DNA of 15,092 bases, from positions 1 to 15,092 of the forward strand of contig DTYT01000238.1 in the NCBI GenBank assembly GCA_012961745.1, given 5' to 3'. The DNA comes from Kiritimatiellia bacterium (lineage in GTDB: Bacteria > Verrucomicrobiota > Kiritimatiellia > B70-G9). Positions 1-7,212 of this stretch are shown piece by piece. A program made the translations under genes and the position numbers. The notes under the pieces are model-generated. The model saw only the letters and a list, made by a program, of their open reading frames with translations. It was not told the DNA's origin and did not search any database. The first letter of the stretch is position 1. Each line of letters opens with the position of its first letter.

Positions 1-816
1 GCCACGCGACATGACTCTCACGCGCGACTGGCCATCCGCGCGCTCAAGGCGGGGAAACACGTCCTGGTGGAAAAGCCCCCGGTCGTCAGCCCGGAAGAAC
101 TGCAGGAACTACTGGCATGCCTCCGGGGCCTGAGTGTAGGTCCGGCGGTCTACGGCTCCCCGGGGGACTCGGAGGAAGGGGAAGGCGCGCCCCTGTTCAT
201 GGTCGGGTACAACCGCCGGTTTTCGCTCCACGGCCGCCGCACGAAGGAGTTTTTCCGGGATAGTGGAGGACCTCTGCTCATGAATTACCGGGTCAATGCG
301 GGGCCGCTTCCCGCTGACAGTTGGATCAGGGATCCCGAGATTGGCGGAGGGCGAATAATCGGCGAACTGTGCCACTTCGTGGACTACTGTTGCTTCATCA
401 GCGGTTCACCCGTGGTTGCGGTCCAGGCGGAACGACTGAGGGCGACCCCGCCTCAGGCCACTTACGATGACTCGGTGGCGGTGGTAATGCGCCACCGGGA
501 CGGCTCGGTATCCAGTATCGTGTACTCCTGCGTGGGCTCGGCCGAGGTGCCCAAGGAACGGCTCGAAGTTCACGGAGAGCAATGCAGCGTGGTAACCGAC
601 GACTTTTCCACCACCCGGTTCTTCGGGAAGGAACTGCCGCCGGTACGGGGAGTACCGGACAAAGGACACCAAAGAGAGCTTGAAGTGTTTTTCCAATGTA
701 TACGGCGGGGGGAGGCGGCACCCATGCCGATAACCGAGATCGCGAATGTGAGCCGGGTCACCTTTGCCGTGGAGGAGGCGCTGCGCAAGGGAATCCCGAT
801 CATTCTGGAGGAATAG
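1..816 (+). CDS. Gfo/Idh/MocA-family NAD(P)-dependent oxidoreductase, 5'-truncated
   Basis: The frame is open from base 1 to the TAG at 814-816, so the gene enters from outside the window; 271 residues are visible. The visible part starts inside the Rossmann domain. It has the family's EKP motif at residues 24-26, whose Lys25 is the expected catalytic or substrate-binding lysine, and then the C-terminal alpha/beta domain with VGYNRRFS near residue 68 and GELCHFVD with His125 and Asp128. The phrase VGYNRRFS and the neighbours (heparinase II/III, WbuB-type GT4, WecB) resemble the C-terminal half of the bi-domain alcohol dehydrogenase/Gfo-Idh proteins common in polysaccharide clusters. The missing N-terminus decides whether this is a fusion or a single-domain enzyme. 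The family oxidises or reduces sugar hydroxyl groups using NAD(P); a nucleotide-sugar or glycan substrate in the cytoplasm is inferred. It is the first visible gene of the plus-strand glycan cluster, and an 80-base gap follows it. Confidence 0.88.
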   Translation, partial: ATRHDSHARLAIRALKAGKHVLVEKPPVVSPEELQELLACLRGLSVGPAVYGSPGDSEEGEGAPLFMVGYNRRFSLHGRRTKEFFRDSGGPLLMNYRVNAGPLPADSWIRDPEIGGGRIIGELCHFVDYCCFISGSPVVAVQAERLRATPPQATYDDSVAVVMRHRDGSVSSIVYSCVGSAEVPKERLEVHGEQCSVVTDDFSTTRFFGKELPPVRGVPDKGHQRELEVFFQCIRRGEAAPMPITEIANVSRVTFAVEEALRKGIPIILEE

Positions 817-818
817 GG

Positions 819-843
819 CAGCCGGAATGCGGCTGTGCAGCCG
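819..843 (+). other. Two mutually exclusive stem-loops after the oxidoreductase stop codon
   Basis: Starting two bases after the TAG, CAGCCG (819-824), CGGCTG (830-835) and CAGCCG (838-843) follow each other. The middle copy can pair with the left one (loop GAATG) or with the right one (2-base loop, so strained). No U-tract follows, so this is not a standard intrinsic terminator. It could slow transcription, protect the 3' end, or occur by chance in GC-rich DNA. The rest of the 80-base gap up to the radical SAM start shows no clear promoter. Confidence 0.35.
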
Positions 844-896
844 CCGGGGGAAGGTGTCCGGGGAGACCGCGGCAGGTTCATAATCCGATCAGGGTT

Positions 897-2051
897 ATGA
901 GGCTGGTGTATCCTTTCAATCGTCTGTTGCTGGGACTGGATAGCCCGCCGTGGACGTTGCGCGGCGCGTATGTTCTCGGGAGGCGGTTGGTGGCGGGATG
1001 GCGGGCGGCGGTCGCGGTGTGGTACTTGCCGGAGAAGCCGCCCCTTCCCATCCGCATCCAGATAGAAAACACCAACCGGTGCAACCTGCATTGCATCATG
1101 TGCGGCCGAAGATTCCGGAAAGTGCCCGACAGCGACCTGCCGGGTGAAGTGTATGAGCGGCTTCTGCAGGAGGTACGACCGGTTTACGTGACCCTGAACG
1201 GAGACGGGGAGCCGCTTCTGGATCCGGGACTGGAGGAGAAGATACGCGCGGCCAAGCGGTGGGGATGTGCGGTGGCGATGCCCACGAATATGACCCTTCT
1301 GAATCGGGTGCGTGCGCCGCGGCTGCTGGAATCAGGTATCGATCTGCTCACCATTTCCCTGGATGGCGCCACCGGCGAGTCGTATCAGGCTGTGAGAAAG
1401 GGCGCGGATTTTGAGCGGGTGAAGGCCAATATCCGGGATCTCCTGGATGAGCTGCGGACGCGTGAGGAGCGGAAGAGACCCCGGGTGAATATCCTGCTGG
1501 TGCTTCAGCGAAGCAACCTGTTCGACATTGATGCGGCCGTCCGTTTACAGGAGGAACTGGGGATCAGGATCGACGTTGTTCCGGTGAAGTATATGAACCA
1601 CGACGTGATAGCCCGAGAATGCGGAGTGGACCGCGAGGCGGTGGAACGTCTTCGTGAAATGATTTCTTTCAAATTGCGCCGGGCGGTGGATGAGCGGGAA
1701 CGCCGCCTGAGGCGGCAGTGGCTGGCGGCCGCTGAGAATGTCGCGCAAGTTCCACCGCCGGGGAGGGTGTGCCTGAAGCCGTGGACGACGGCTTACGTTG
1801 ATTCGCGGGGAAACGTTTTTCCGTGCTGCCTGGCGGTGGATGCCGGGGGTCGCCTGCGGATGGGGAATGTCCGGGAGGACTCGTTTGTGCGGATCTGGCA
1901 CGGAGAACGGTATGTACGATTCAGAATCGCCATCCTGGAAAACCGCCGCGGCGTACCGATCTGCGATGTATGCCCGGTTGAGGATGCCGGTCTGCAGCGG
2001 CGGTTCACGCGGTGGTTCGCCTGGATGCCGATGCGCCTCAAGAGTGCGTAG
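897..2051 (+). CDS. Radical SAM protein with SPASM-like C-terminal cysteine domain
   Basis: The product is 384 residues. The radical SAM CX3CX2C motif is at Cys62, Cys66 and Cys69, within NRCNLHCIMCG, and binds the 4Fe-4S cluster that cleaves S-adenosylmethionine. The GGE-like motif reads GDGEP (102-106), and TISLDGAT near residue 152 is typical of the TIM-barrel core. The C-terminus has a SPASM/Twitch-like set, Cys292, Cys310, Cys311, Cys356 and Cys359, which should hold at least one auxiliary Fe-S cluster. ATG 897 is chosen because the longer frame upstream overlaps the oxidoreductase and reads as non-protein-like sequence; the ribosome site (CAGGG) is weak. The heparinase-family gene starts 7 bases after the stop, so the two are probably co-transcribed. 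SPASM enzymes mature peptides or modify small molecules and sugars; here a glycan or sugar-lipid substrate is inferred only from context. No B12-binding domain and no signal peptide are seen. Confidence 0.85.
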   Translation: MRLVYPFNRLLLGLDSPPWTLRGAYVLGRRLVAGWRAAVAVWYLPEKPPLPIRIQIENTNRCNLHCIMCGRRFRKVPDSDLPGEVYERLLQEVRPVYVTLNGDGEPLLDPGLEEKIRAAKRWGCAVAMPTNMTLLNRVRAPRLLESGIDLLTISLDGATGESYQAVRKGADFERVKANIRDLLDELRTREERKRPRVNILLVLQRSNLFDIDAAVRLQEELGIRIDVVPVKYMNHDVIARECGVDREAVERLREMISFKLRRAVDERERRLRRQWLAAAENVAQVPPPGRVCLKPWTTAYVDSRGNVFPCCLAVDAGGRLRMGNVREDSFVRIWHGERYVRFRIAILENRRGVPICDVCPVEDAGLQRRFTRWFAWMPMRLKSA

Positions 2052-2058
2052 AGGAACC

Positions 2059-3822
2059 ATGCCGGATAGGTCCCCCCGGTACGCGCTGCGGCTGTACGCC
2101 GGAACGCTGGCGCGGATGCGGTTGCATCAGATTGTCGCCCGGGTGCGCCTTCGCAGCCGGCGGCGCCGGCAGCGGGAGTTCCGGAACCTTGAGAGTCGGC
2201 GCGTGCCCCCGTTTCCCGGCCTGCGCACCGGAAGGGAGGCAGGGCGGCTCGTACCACCCGGTTTTACCGGTCTCAAACGTTCTCTGCTGGAAGGCCGGTT
2301 CCGCTTGCTGAATCGGACCCGCCGTCTCGGTTGGCCTCCGCAATGGAAGGAGTTGCCGGATGATCTGCCGTGGAACTACCGGCTGGCCTACCTCGAGTAT
2401 GCGTGGATGCTGGAATGGGATGAGTTGCACCGGCTGGCGGACTCGTTTACCGCCGCGTTGCAGGGCCAGGCCCTGCACCCGGCGTGGGATCCCTACCCGA
2501 CATCGGTGCGACTGCTGAACCTCGCCTTGATCTGTCGGCGGGAAGCCTCGCGGCAGGCTCTCGGGGCCGATGAGGCGCGCCACCTGTGGCCGCTGATCTG
2601 GTTCCATGCCGAATGGGTGCGGCGGAACCTCGAATTCGATCTGCTGGGAAACCACCTCCTGGAGAATGCATTTTCGCTTGCGGCGGCGGGACTGGTCTTT
2701 GGGGGGCGCGCCGCGAAACGATGGGAGCGTATTGGCCGGCGTATTCTCGCCCGGGAGCTGCGGCGGCAGATTCTGGGCGATGGGCTGCACTATGAGCGTT
2801 CCCCCATGTATCATGCGCGGATCCTGCGCCATCTCGTGAATCTAGGGGTGCTTTGCGGAGGGCTGCAGGCGGATCCATTGGCAGGCTATTGCCCGGCGAT
2901 GATCCGGGCCTTGGTGCACCTGACGCATCCGGATGGTCAGCCGGCGCTGTTCAACGACTGTGTAATGCACGAAGAAGTACCTCTGGAACGGTTGGCGTCG
3001 GCGGTGGGAGCAACGGGCGGGCCCAGCGGCGCCGACCTGCGGGCGGCCCCTGGCGCGTGGTCCTTGCCTTGCGCGGGTTACTATGGTTGGCGTGACGGGC
3101 AGGGGAACGCGCTGGTGGTTGATGCCGGTGAGCTGGGGCCGCCGGAGAATCCGGGGCACGCACACGGAGATATCTTCTCGTTTGAGCTATCGTTGAGAGG
3201 CCGCCGGGTGGTGGTTGATTCCGGCACCTTCGGGTACCAGGCGGACGGAATGCGTAACTATTGCCGGTCCACCGCCGCCCACAATACGGTGGAGATCAAT
3301 GGCCGGGACCAGGCTGATTTCTGGCGGGCTTTCCGTGTCTCCGGGTTTCCCCGGGTGCGGGATTTGCGCTGGCGGCCTGCCGCTGACGGATTCGTTCTCC
3401 AGGCCGAGCATGATGGCTATCGAAGATTGAGAGGCGGCGCCCGGCACAGTCGCCGGCTGGCGTGGTTCGAAGAAGGGGTCCTACTCATCACCGATCGGAT
3501 TACCGCGCGGCGACCGGTGACCGTGATTTCCCGAATGCACCTGCATCCCGACTGGCTGCCCTGCGCAACGGCGGCTGGAAAGGTGGAGCTGGTTTCGCCG
3601 TCCGGGGACCGGGTCACAGTAGGCAGTCTGGGTGGCGCGGAAGTGTGGCTGGAGACGGGGTGGTACTGCCCCGAGTTCGGTGTCCGGCGGGCCTGCTACG
3701 TGGTCTGTACGCGGGCGGGGGGGAGGCATGTTCGATTGCAGAGTCTCGTGGCTCGAGAAGGGGACTGGGACATGCATCCGGACGAAGGAGCGCGCCGCGG
3801 CGCGGAAACGTTTCCGTGGTAG
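2059..3822 (+). CDS. Heparinase II/III-family (polysaccharide lyase-like) protein
   Basis: The product is 587 residues. It shows the two-part layout of heparinase II/III and alginate-lyase-like proteins: an alpha-helical toroid (about 100-310) followed by a beta-sandwich (about 335-580). Family motifs are NHLLEN (198-203), YERSPMYH (245-252), GHAHGD (366-371) and RSTAAHNT (403-410); His199, Tyr251, His367/His369 and His408 are candidate catalytic or metal-site residues. ATG 2059 is preceded by GAGG at good spacing, 7 bases after the radical SAM stop. A longer reading of the frame upstream overlaps that gene and is a shadow. The first 60 residues are arginine-rich with no hydrophobic signal segment, so export by the Sec route is not supported. 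Known members eliminate uronic-acid glycosidic bonds, but homologues inside biosynthetic loci are poorly characterised. A role in trimming or modifying the nascent glycan is inferred. Confidence 0.88.
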   Translation: MPDRSPRYALRLYAGTLARMRLHQIVARVRLRSRRRRQREFRNLESRRVPPFPGLRTGREAGRLVPPGFTGLKRSLLEGRFRLLNRTRRLGWPPQWKELPDDLPWNYRLAYLEYAWMLEWDELHRLADSFTAALQGQALHPAWDPYPTSVRLLNLALICRREASRQALGADEARHLWPLIWFHAEWVRRNLEFDLLGNHLLENAFSLAAAGLVFGGRAAKRWERIGRRILARELRRQILGDGLHYERSPMYHARILRHLVNLGVLCGGLQADPLAGYCPAMIRALVHLTHPDGQPALFNDCVMHEEVPLERLASAVGATGGPSGADLRAAPGAWSLPCAGYYGWRDGQGNALVVDAGELGPPENPGHAHGDIFSFELSLRGRRVVVDSGTFGYQADGMRNYCRSTAAHNTVEINGRDQADFWRAFRVSGFPRVRDLRWRPAADGFVLQAEHDGYRRLRGGARHSRRLAWFEEGVLLITDRITARRPVTVISRMHLHPDWLPCATAAGKVELVSPSGDRVTVGSLGGAEVWLETGWYCPEFGVRRACYVVCTRAGGRHVRLQSLVAREGDWDMHPDEGARRGAETFPW

Positions 3823-3897
3823 TGGGTCGGGTAAGGATGATCTGGAACGGTGCGATCTGACTACCGGCCGGCGGGACCGGAGGCAGGCGGGCGGCGG

Positions 3898-5127
3898 ATG
3901 AAGATTCTTTTCCTTACACATTATTTCTACCCGGAAGCCAACGCGCCCGCCCGCCGCGTCTACGAATTGACCCGCCGCTGGGTCAGGTCGGGAGGCGAAG
4001 TTACGGTGGTTACCGGGGTGCCGAACGTTCCCCGGGGAATACCCTATCCGGGTTACCGCAACGGATTGCTTCGGGAGGAAACGATTGAAGGGGTGCGCGT
4101 GAGACGGGTATGGACCTATCTGGCTCCGAACCGGGCCCGGGTGAGACGCTCGTTGAACTACATCAGCTTCATGGTTTCGGGGACCATCGGCGGGCTGCCG
4201 ATCCGTCCTGACGTGGTCGTGGCCACGACGCCGCAACTGCTGTGCGCAGTAGCGGGGCGTTGGGTGGCCGGCGCGCGGCGGTTGCCTTTCGTACTGGATG
4301 TGCGGGACATTTGGCCGGCGTCGATCTCGGCGGTGGGTGCGGTGCGCCGCGGGAAGATGCTGTCCTATCTGGAGAGGATCGAGCGGGGGCTCTATCGGGC
4401 GGCGGTACATGTGGTGACAGTGGGAGAAGGATATGCGCGCCACATCCTATCACGCCGGGTGAGTGCCGCGACGGTGAGCGTGATTCCCAACGGGGTGGAT
4501 CTGCAAACCTTTTCTCCGAGGCCGTGCCGCGCTGATATGCGTGCCCGATGGGGTATTGAGCGTGGGGCGTTCGTGTGTCTGTATGCGGGGACGGTTGGGA
4601 TGGCCTGTGGCCTGGATGTCGTGCTCCAGGCCGCCGAGAAATTACGGGGGTCCGCGAGGGGAGTGATGTTCGTCATAGCGGGTGACGGGGCTCGGCTTGA
4701 CGAATTGAAGTCGCAGGCACACCGGCGGGGACTGAGGCGGGTTACTTTCACGGGGAGGATCAGGGGCAGCGAGATTCCGGATGTGATCGCTTGTGCCGAT
4801 GTATGCCTGGTGCATCTCCGTTCGGACCCTCTGTTCGAGACGGTGGTGCCTTCCAAGATGTTCGAGGCTGCGGCGATGGGCAAACCCCTGCTGGTGGGTC
4901 TGCTGGGAGAAGGCGCGCGCTGGGTGGAACGGGCGGGGGCGGGGATCTGTTTCCGTCCCGGTGATGCGGACTCGCTGCTGGAAGCGCTGGAGTTTCTCCG
5001 ACGGAACCCGGAAGTGCGCGCGGAGATGGGCAGGCGGGGGCGCGCTTTTGTTGTGCAGGAGCACGATTACGATAAGCTTGCTGCCAAATATCTGGGAATC
5101 TTGGAGCATGTGCTGGGCGGCGAATAG
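3898..5127 (+). CDS. GT4-family glycosyltransferase, WbuB-like
   Basis: The product is 409 residues with the GT-B double Rossmann fold. The N-terminal acceptor domain opens with MKILFLTHYFYPE and includes VLDVRDIWP (132-140), typical of WbuB-type enzymes. The C-terminal donor domain has VIPNGVDLQTFSP (195-207), YAGTVG (229-234), VIAGDG (259-264) and the PSKMFEAAAMGKP block (318-330). Glu323 and the surrounding EX7E-like region bind the nucleotide-sugar donor. The reaction is retaining transfer of a sugar, often an N-acetylhexosamine in this subfamily, to a lipid-linked or growing glycan in the cytoplasm. ATG 3898 matches the family N-terminus; an in-frame GTG at 3850 would add 16 residues unlike the family. 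The gap from the previous stop is 75 bases, with GGAGG at 3879-3883 somewhat far from the start. Acceptor and donor cannot be read from the sequence. Confidence 0.9.
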   Translation: MKILFLTHYFYPEANAPARRVYELTRRWVRSGGEVTVVTGVPNVPRGIPYPGYRNGLLREETIEGVRVRRVWTYLAPNRARVRRSLNYISFMVSGTIGGLPIRPDVVVATTPQLLCAVAGRWVAGARRLPFVLDVRDIWPASISAVGAVRRGKMLSYLERIERGLYRAAVHVVTVGEGYARHILSRRVSAATVSVIPNGVDLQTFSPRPCRADMRARWGIERGAFVCLYAGTVGMACGLDVVLQAAEKLRGSARGVMFVIAGDGARLDELKSQAHRRGLRRVTFTGRIRGSEIPDVIACADVCLVHLRSDPLFETVVPSKMFEAAAMGKPLLVGLLGEGARWVERAGAGICFRPGDADSLLEALEFLRRNPEVRAEMGRRGRAFVVQEHDYDKLAAKYLGILEHVLGGE

Positions 5128-5140
5128 CGCCAAGGGACCG

Positions 5141-6277
5141 GTGGCTACAGTCCGGGAAGGACGAACCCGGTGGAAAATCTGTTGCGTGGCGGGGGCGAGG
5201 CCGAATTTTCTCAAGATCGCCCCGCTGATCGAACAGTTTCGGCGGTACCGTGATACCTCGGTTTGCTTGATCCACACCGGACAACATTACGACGCGACCA
5301 TGAGCGACGCCTTTTTCGAGGAGCTCGGAATTCCCCCTCCCGACGTGTCCCTCGGCGTGGGAAGTGGTCCACACGGATGGCAGACGGGCCGGATGATGGA
5401 GAGGCTGGAACCCGTACTCCTGGCGGAGGCGCCGGATCTGGTCGTCGTGGTTGGCGACGTGAACAGCACTCTGGCGGCCGCTCTGGTCGCGGTGAAGCTG
5501 CTGTTTCCCGTGGCGCATGTCGAGGCGGGGTTGCGCAGCTTCGACCGCAGCATGCCGGAAGAGATCAACCGGGTGCTGACCGATGCCCTGGCGAGCCTGC
5601 TTTTTTGTACCGAGCCGGCGGCCGTGGAGAACTTGAAGCGGGAGGGCATCGCCCAGGAAAAGATATTCTTGGCGGGCAACGTGATGATCGACTCGCTGAC
5701 ACGGCGGCTTGAGCGGGCGCGTTCGTCGGATATTCTTGGGAGAATGGGGCTGAAACCGCGTGGCTACGCGGTGCTCACGTTGCATCGTCCATCCAACGTG
5801 GACCGGGAGGGGGCCTTTCTCAAGATCGTCCAGGCGCTGGAGGTGATATGCAGGGATGTGGATGTAGTTTTCCCGGTTCATCCGCGAACCCGGCAGCGGG
5901 CAGCCCGGGGGCCGGCCGGGGAAAGGTTGGGGAAGATGGCCGGACTGCATCTGGTAGAGCCTTTGGGCTATTCGGATTTCTTGAAGTTGATGATGGATTC
6001 CTGCGCGGTATTGACCGATTCGGGTGGGATTCAGGAGGAGACGACCTTTCTGGGTATCCCGTGTCTGACGTTGCGTAACAACACCGAGAGACCAATTACC
6101 CTGGAGATGGGCACCAACCGTCTGGCGGGGACGGAGCCCGATTCGATCCTGCAGGCATGGCGGGATCTTCGTTCCGGGCGGTGGAGCCTCCCGGGTCAGG
6201 TGCCCGACCTGTGGGATGGGCGGACGGCGGGTAGGATCGTTTCGGTCATACGCAGCTATCTGGACGGCGGCAGGTAA
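5141..6277 (+). CDS. wecB: UDP-N-acetylglucosamine 2-epimerase (non-hydrolysing)
   Basis: The product is 378 residues, the normal length for WecB/MnaA. It interconverts UDP-GlcNAc and UDP-ManNAc in the cytoplasm. Visible motifs are GARPNFLKIAP (18-28), HTGQHYD (45-51), GDVNST with Asp106, HVEAGLRSFD with Glu128, PEEINR with Glu140, LHRPSN with His215, HPRTR (247-251), DSGGIQEE (293-300) and RNNTERP (312-318). Asp106, Glu128, Glu140 and His215 line up with the active-site acids and histidine of E. coli WecB. GTG 5141 lies just after AAGGGA and gives a family-like N-terminus. An in-frame ATG at 5108 would add 11 residues and overlap the GT4 gene by 20 bases, and remains possible. The epimerase supplies ManNAc units or their oxidised derivatives. 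No UDP-ManNAc dehydrogenase (WecC) is visible, so the uronate step, if any, lies elsewhere. It is the last gene of the left cluster. Confidence 0.93.
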   Translation: MATVREGRTRWKICCVAGARPNFLKIAPLIEQFRRYRDTSVCLIHTGQHYDATMSDAFFEELGIPPPDVSLGVGSGPHGWQTGRMMERLEPVLLAEAPDLVVVVGDVNSTLAAALVAVKLLFPVAHVEAGLRSFDRSMPEEINRVLTDALASLLFCTEPAAVENLKREGIAQEKIFLAGNVMIDSLTRRLERARSSDILGRMGLKPRGYAVLTLHRPSNVDREGAFLKIVQALEVICRDVDVVFPVHPRTRQRAARGPAGERLGKMAGLHLVEPLGYSDFLKLMMDSCAVLTDSGGIQEETTFLGIPCLTLRNNTERPITLEMGTNRLAGTEPDSILQAWRDLRSGRWSLPGQVPDLWDGRTAGRIVSVIRSYLDGGR

Positions 6278-6297
6278 GGTCCCTGCGGTGGGTTAAG

Positions 6298-7212
6298 TCA
6301 GATTTCCACCCCCAGGAGGCGCCGGACCAGCAGTCCTATCACGAAGCTGATTGCGGCCACGCCCAGGCTGAGTCCCGCCATGACGGCGAAATGGCTCCCG
6401 AATTCCTTCTCTAGTGCCACGGAAACGTAGAAGGTGAACCCCCATATGATCAGGATCGCGGACAACAGCGTAATTCCCAGGCTGAGGAAATAGTTTTGCA
6501 GGAAAAGGTATGGAAGAATGAGTACGCCGACTGTGCCCAGGTAAGTTATACCGGTATAGAGCGCGGCGCGGACGGGATGTTTACCTTCGCCTTCGGCACG
6601 GATCGAGAGGAATTCGGAGGCTGCCATGGAAAGAGCAGCGGCGATCCCGGTGACTAGGCCGGACAGGGCGATGAGCCGGGCATTGCGCAGCGCAAGGGTA
6701 AGTCCCGCGAGGGCGCCCACCAGTTCCACCAGGGCATCGTTGAGGCCGAGTACGATGGCCCCGATGTAATGCAGGCGTTCTTCATCCAGAAGCCTTAACA
6801 GCTCCGCTTCGTGTTCCTGCTCGTCCTTGAGGATCGCCCCGGCGGCGGGAACGGTATCCGCCATGAGCGCGTAAGTTCTTTCGGCGCCCCTTTCCCCCCT
6901 TTCCATGAGCTTGAGAGCAAAGGACAGGCCCAGTACGCGCGCAGCACACGTGTAAAGGAACACCCGAATACGTGATGGTTTTACGTCCCGGCCGCTGATT
7001 TTTCTCCAGATCTGGTAGTGGCCCAGTTCATCCTGGGCAAATTTTTTCAAAATATCGCAGTTGGGACCGGCGGGAACGATTTCCGCCAGGCGGCGGTAAA
7101 CGTGGTACTCGGTGATCTCGTCACGCTGACGCTGCGCGGCGGCGGCTTCGAGCGATCGTCCGGCCGCTTCAGCTGGACGGGGGGCGAAGGGATTGTTGTT
7201 GCGGTTTGTCAC
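6298..7212 (-). CDS. Ferritin-like/VIT1 (CCC1-family) fusion metal transporter, MbfA-like
   Basis: The product is 304 residues in two parts. Residues about 25-145 form a rubrerythrin/ferritin-like four-helix domain with candidate di-iron ligands Glu32/Glu35, Asp61-Glu62 and His65 (DELGH), Glu111, and Glu131, His134 and Glu135 (DEQEHE). Residues about 150-300 form the VIT1/CCC1 membrane domain, about five helices, with GLNDALVELVGALAGL (156-171) and GLVTGIAAALSMAASE (185-200). Characterised relatives (MbfA in rhizobia and agrobacteria) are inner-membrane exporters of iron, and possibly manganese, in which the ferritin-like domain senses or binds metal. The same role here is inferred from architecture. 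The GTG start overlaps the stop of the upstream reductase gene (GTGA, 7209-7212), which implies translational coupling. The stop lies only 20 bases from the convergent wecB stop. No Fur-type box is recognised upstream. Confidence 0.9.
   Translation of the reverse strand: MTNRNNNPFAPRPAEAAGRSLEAAAAQRQRDEITEYHVYRRLAEIVPAGPNCDILKKFAQDELGHYQIWRKISGRDVKPSRIRVFLYTCAARVLGLSFALKLMERGERGAERTYALMADTVPAAGAILKDEQEHEAELLRLLDEERLHYIGAIVLGLNDALVELVGALAGLTLALRNARLIALSGLVTGIAAALSMAASEFLSIRAEGEGKHPVRAALYTGITYLGTVGVLILPYLFLQNYFLSLGITLLSAILIIWGFTFYVSVALEKEFGSHFAVMAGLSLGVAAISFVIGLLVRRLLGVEI

Noticed and set aside
696..896. Longer N-terminus for the radical SAM protein
   Set aside because: The extension overlaps the oxidoreductase gene in another frame and translates to low-complexity Gly/Arg/Cys-rich sequence without family similarity; ATG 897 is the credible start.
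1798..2058. Longer N-terminus for the heparinase-family protein
   Set aside because: It overlaps the radical SAM gene's SPASM region in a different frame; ATG 2059 has a good ribosome site.
2038..2832. Minus-strand open frame of 264 codons opposite the heparinase-family gene
   Set aside because: Proline- and arginine-rich shadow with no motif; the plus-strand frame carries the conserved heparinase-family sequence.
4760..5950. Long minus-strand open frame (396 codons) opposite the GT4 and wecB genes
   Set aside because: It lies antisense to two genes with clear family motifs, has no recognisable domain, and its composition is what GC-rich third positions produce on the opposite strand.
6270..6286. 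Hairpin GCAGG-7-CCTGC at the wecB stop as a bidirectional terminator
   Set aside because: Only five base pairs, no U-tract on either side, and it includes the stop codon in its loop; not enough to call a terminator.
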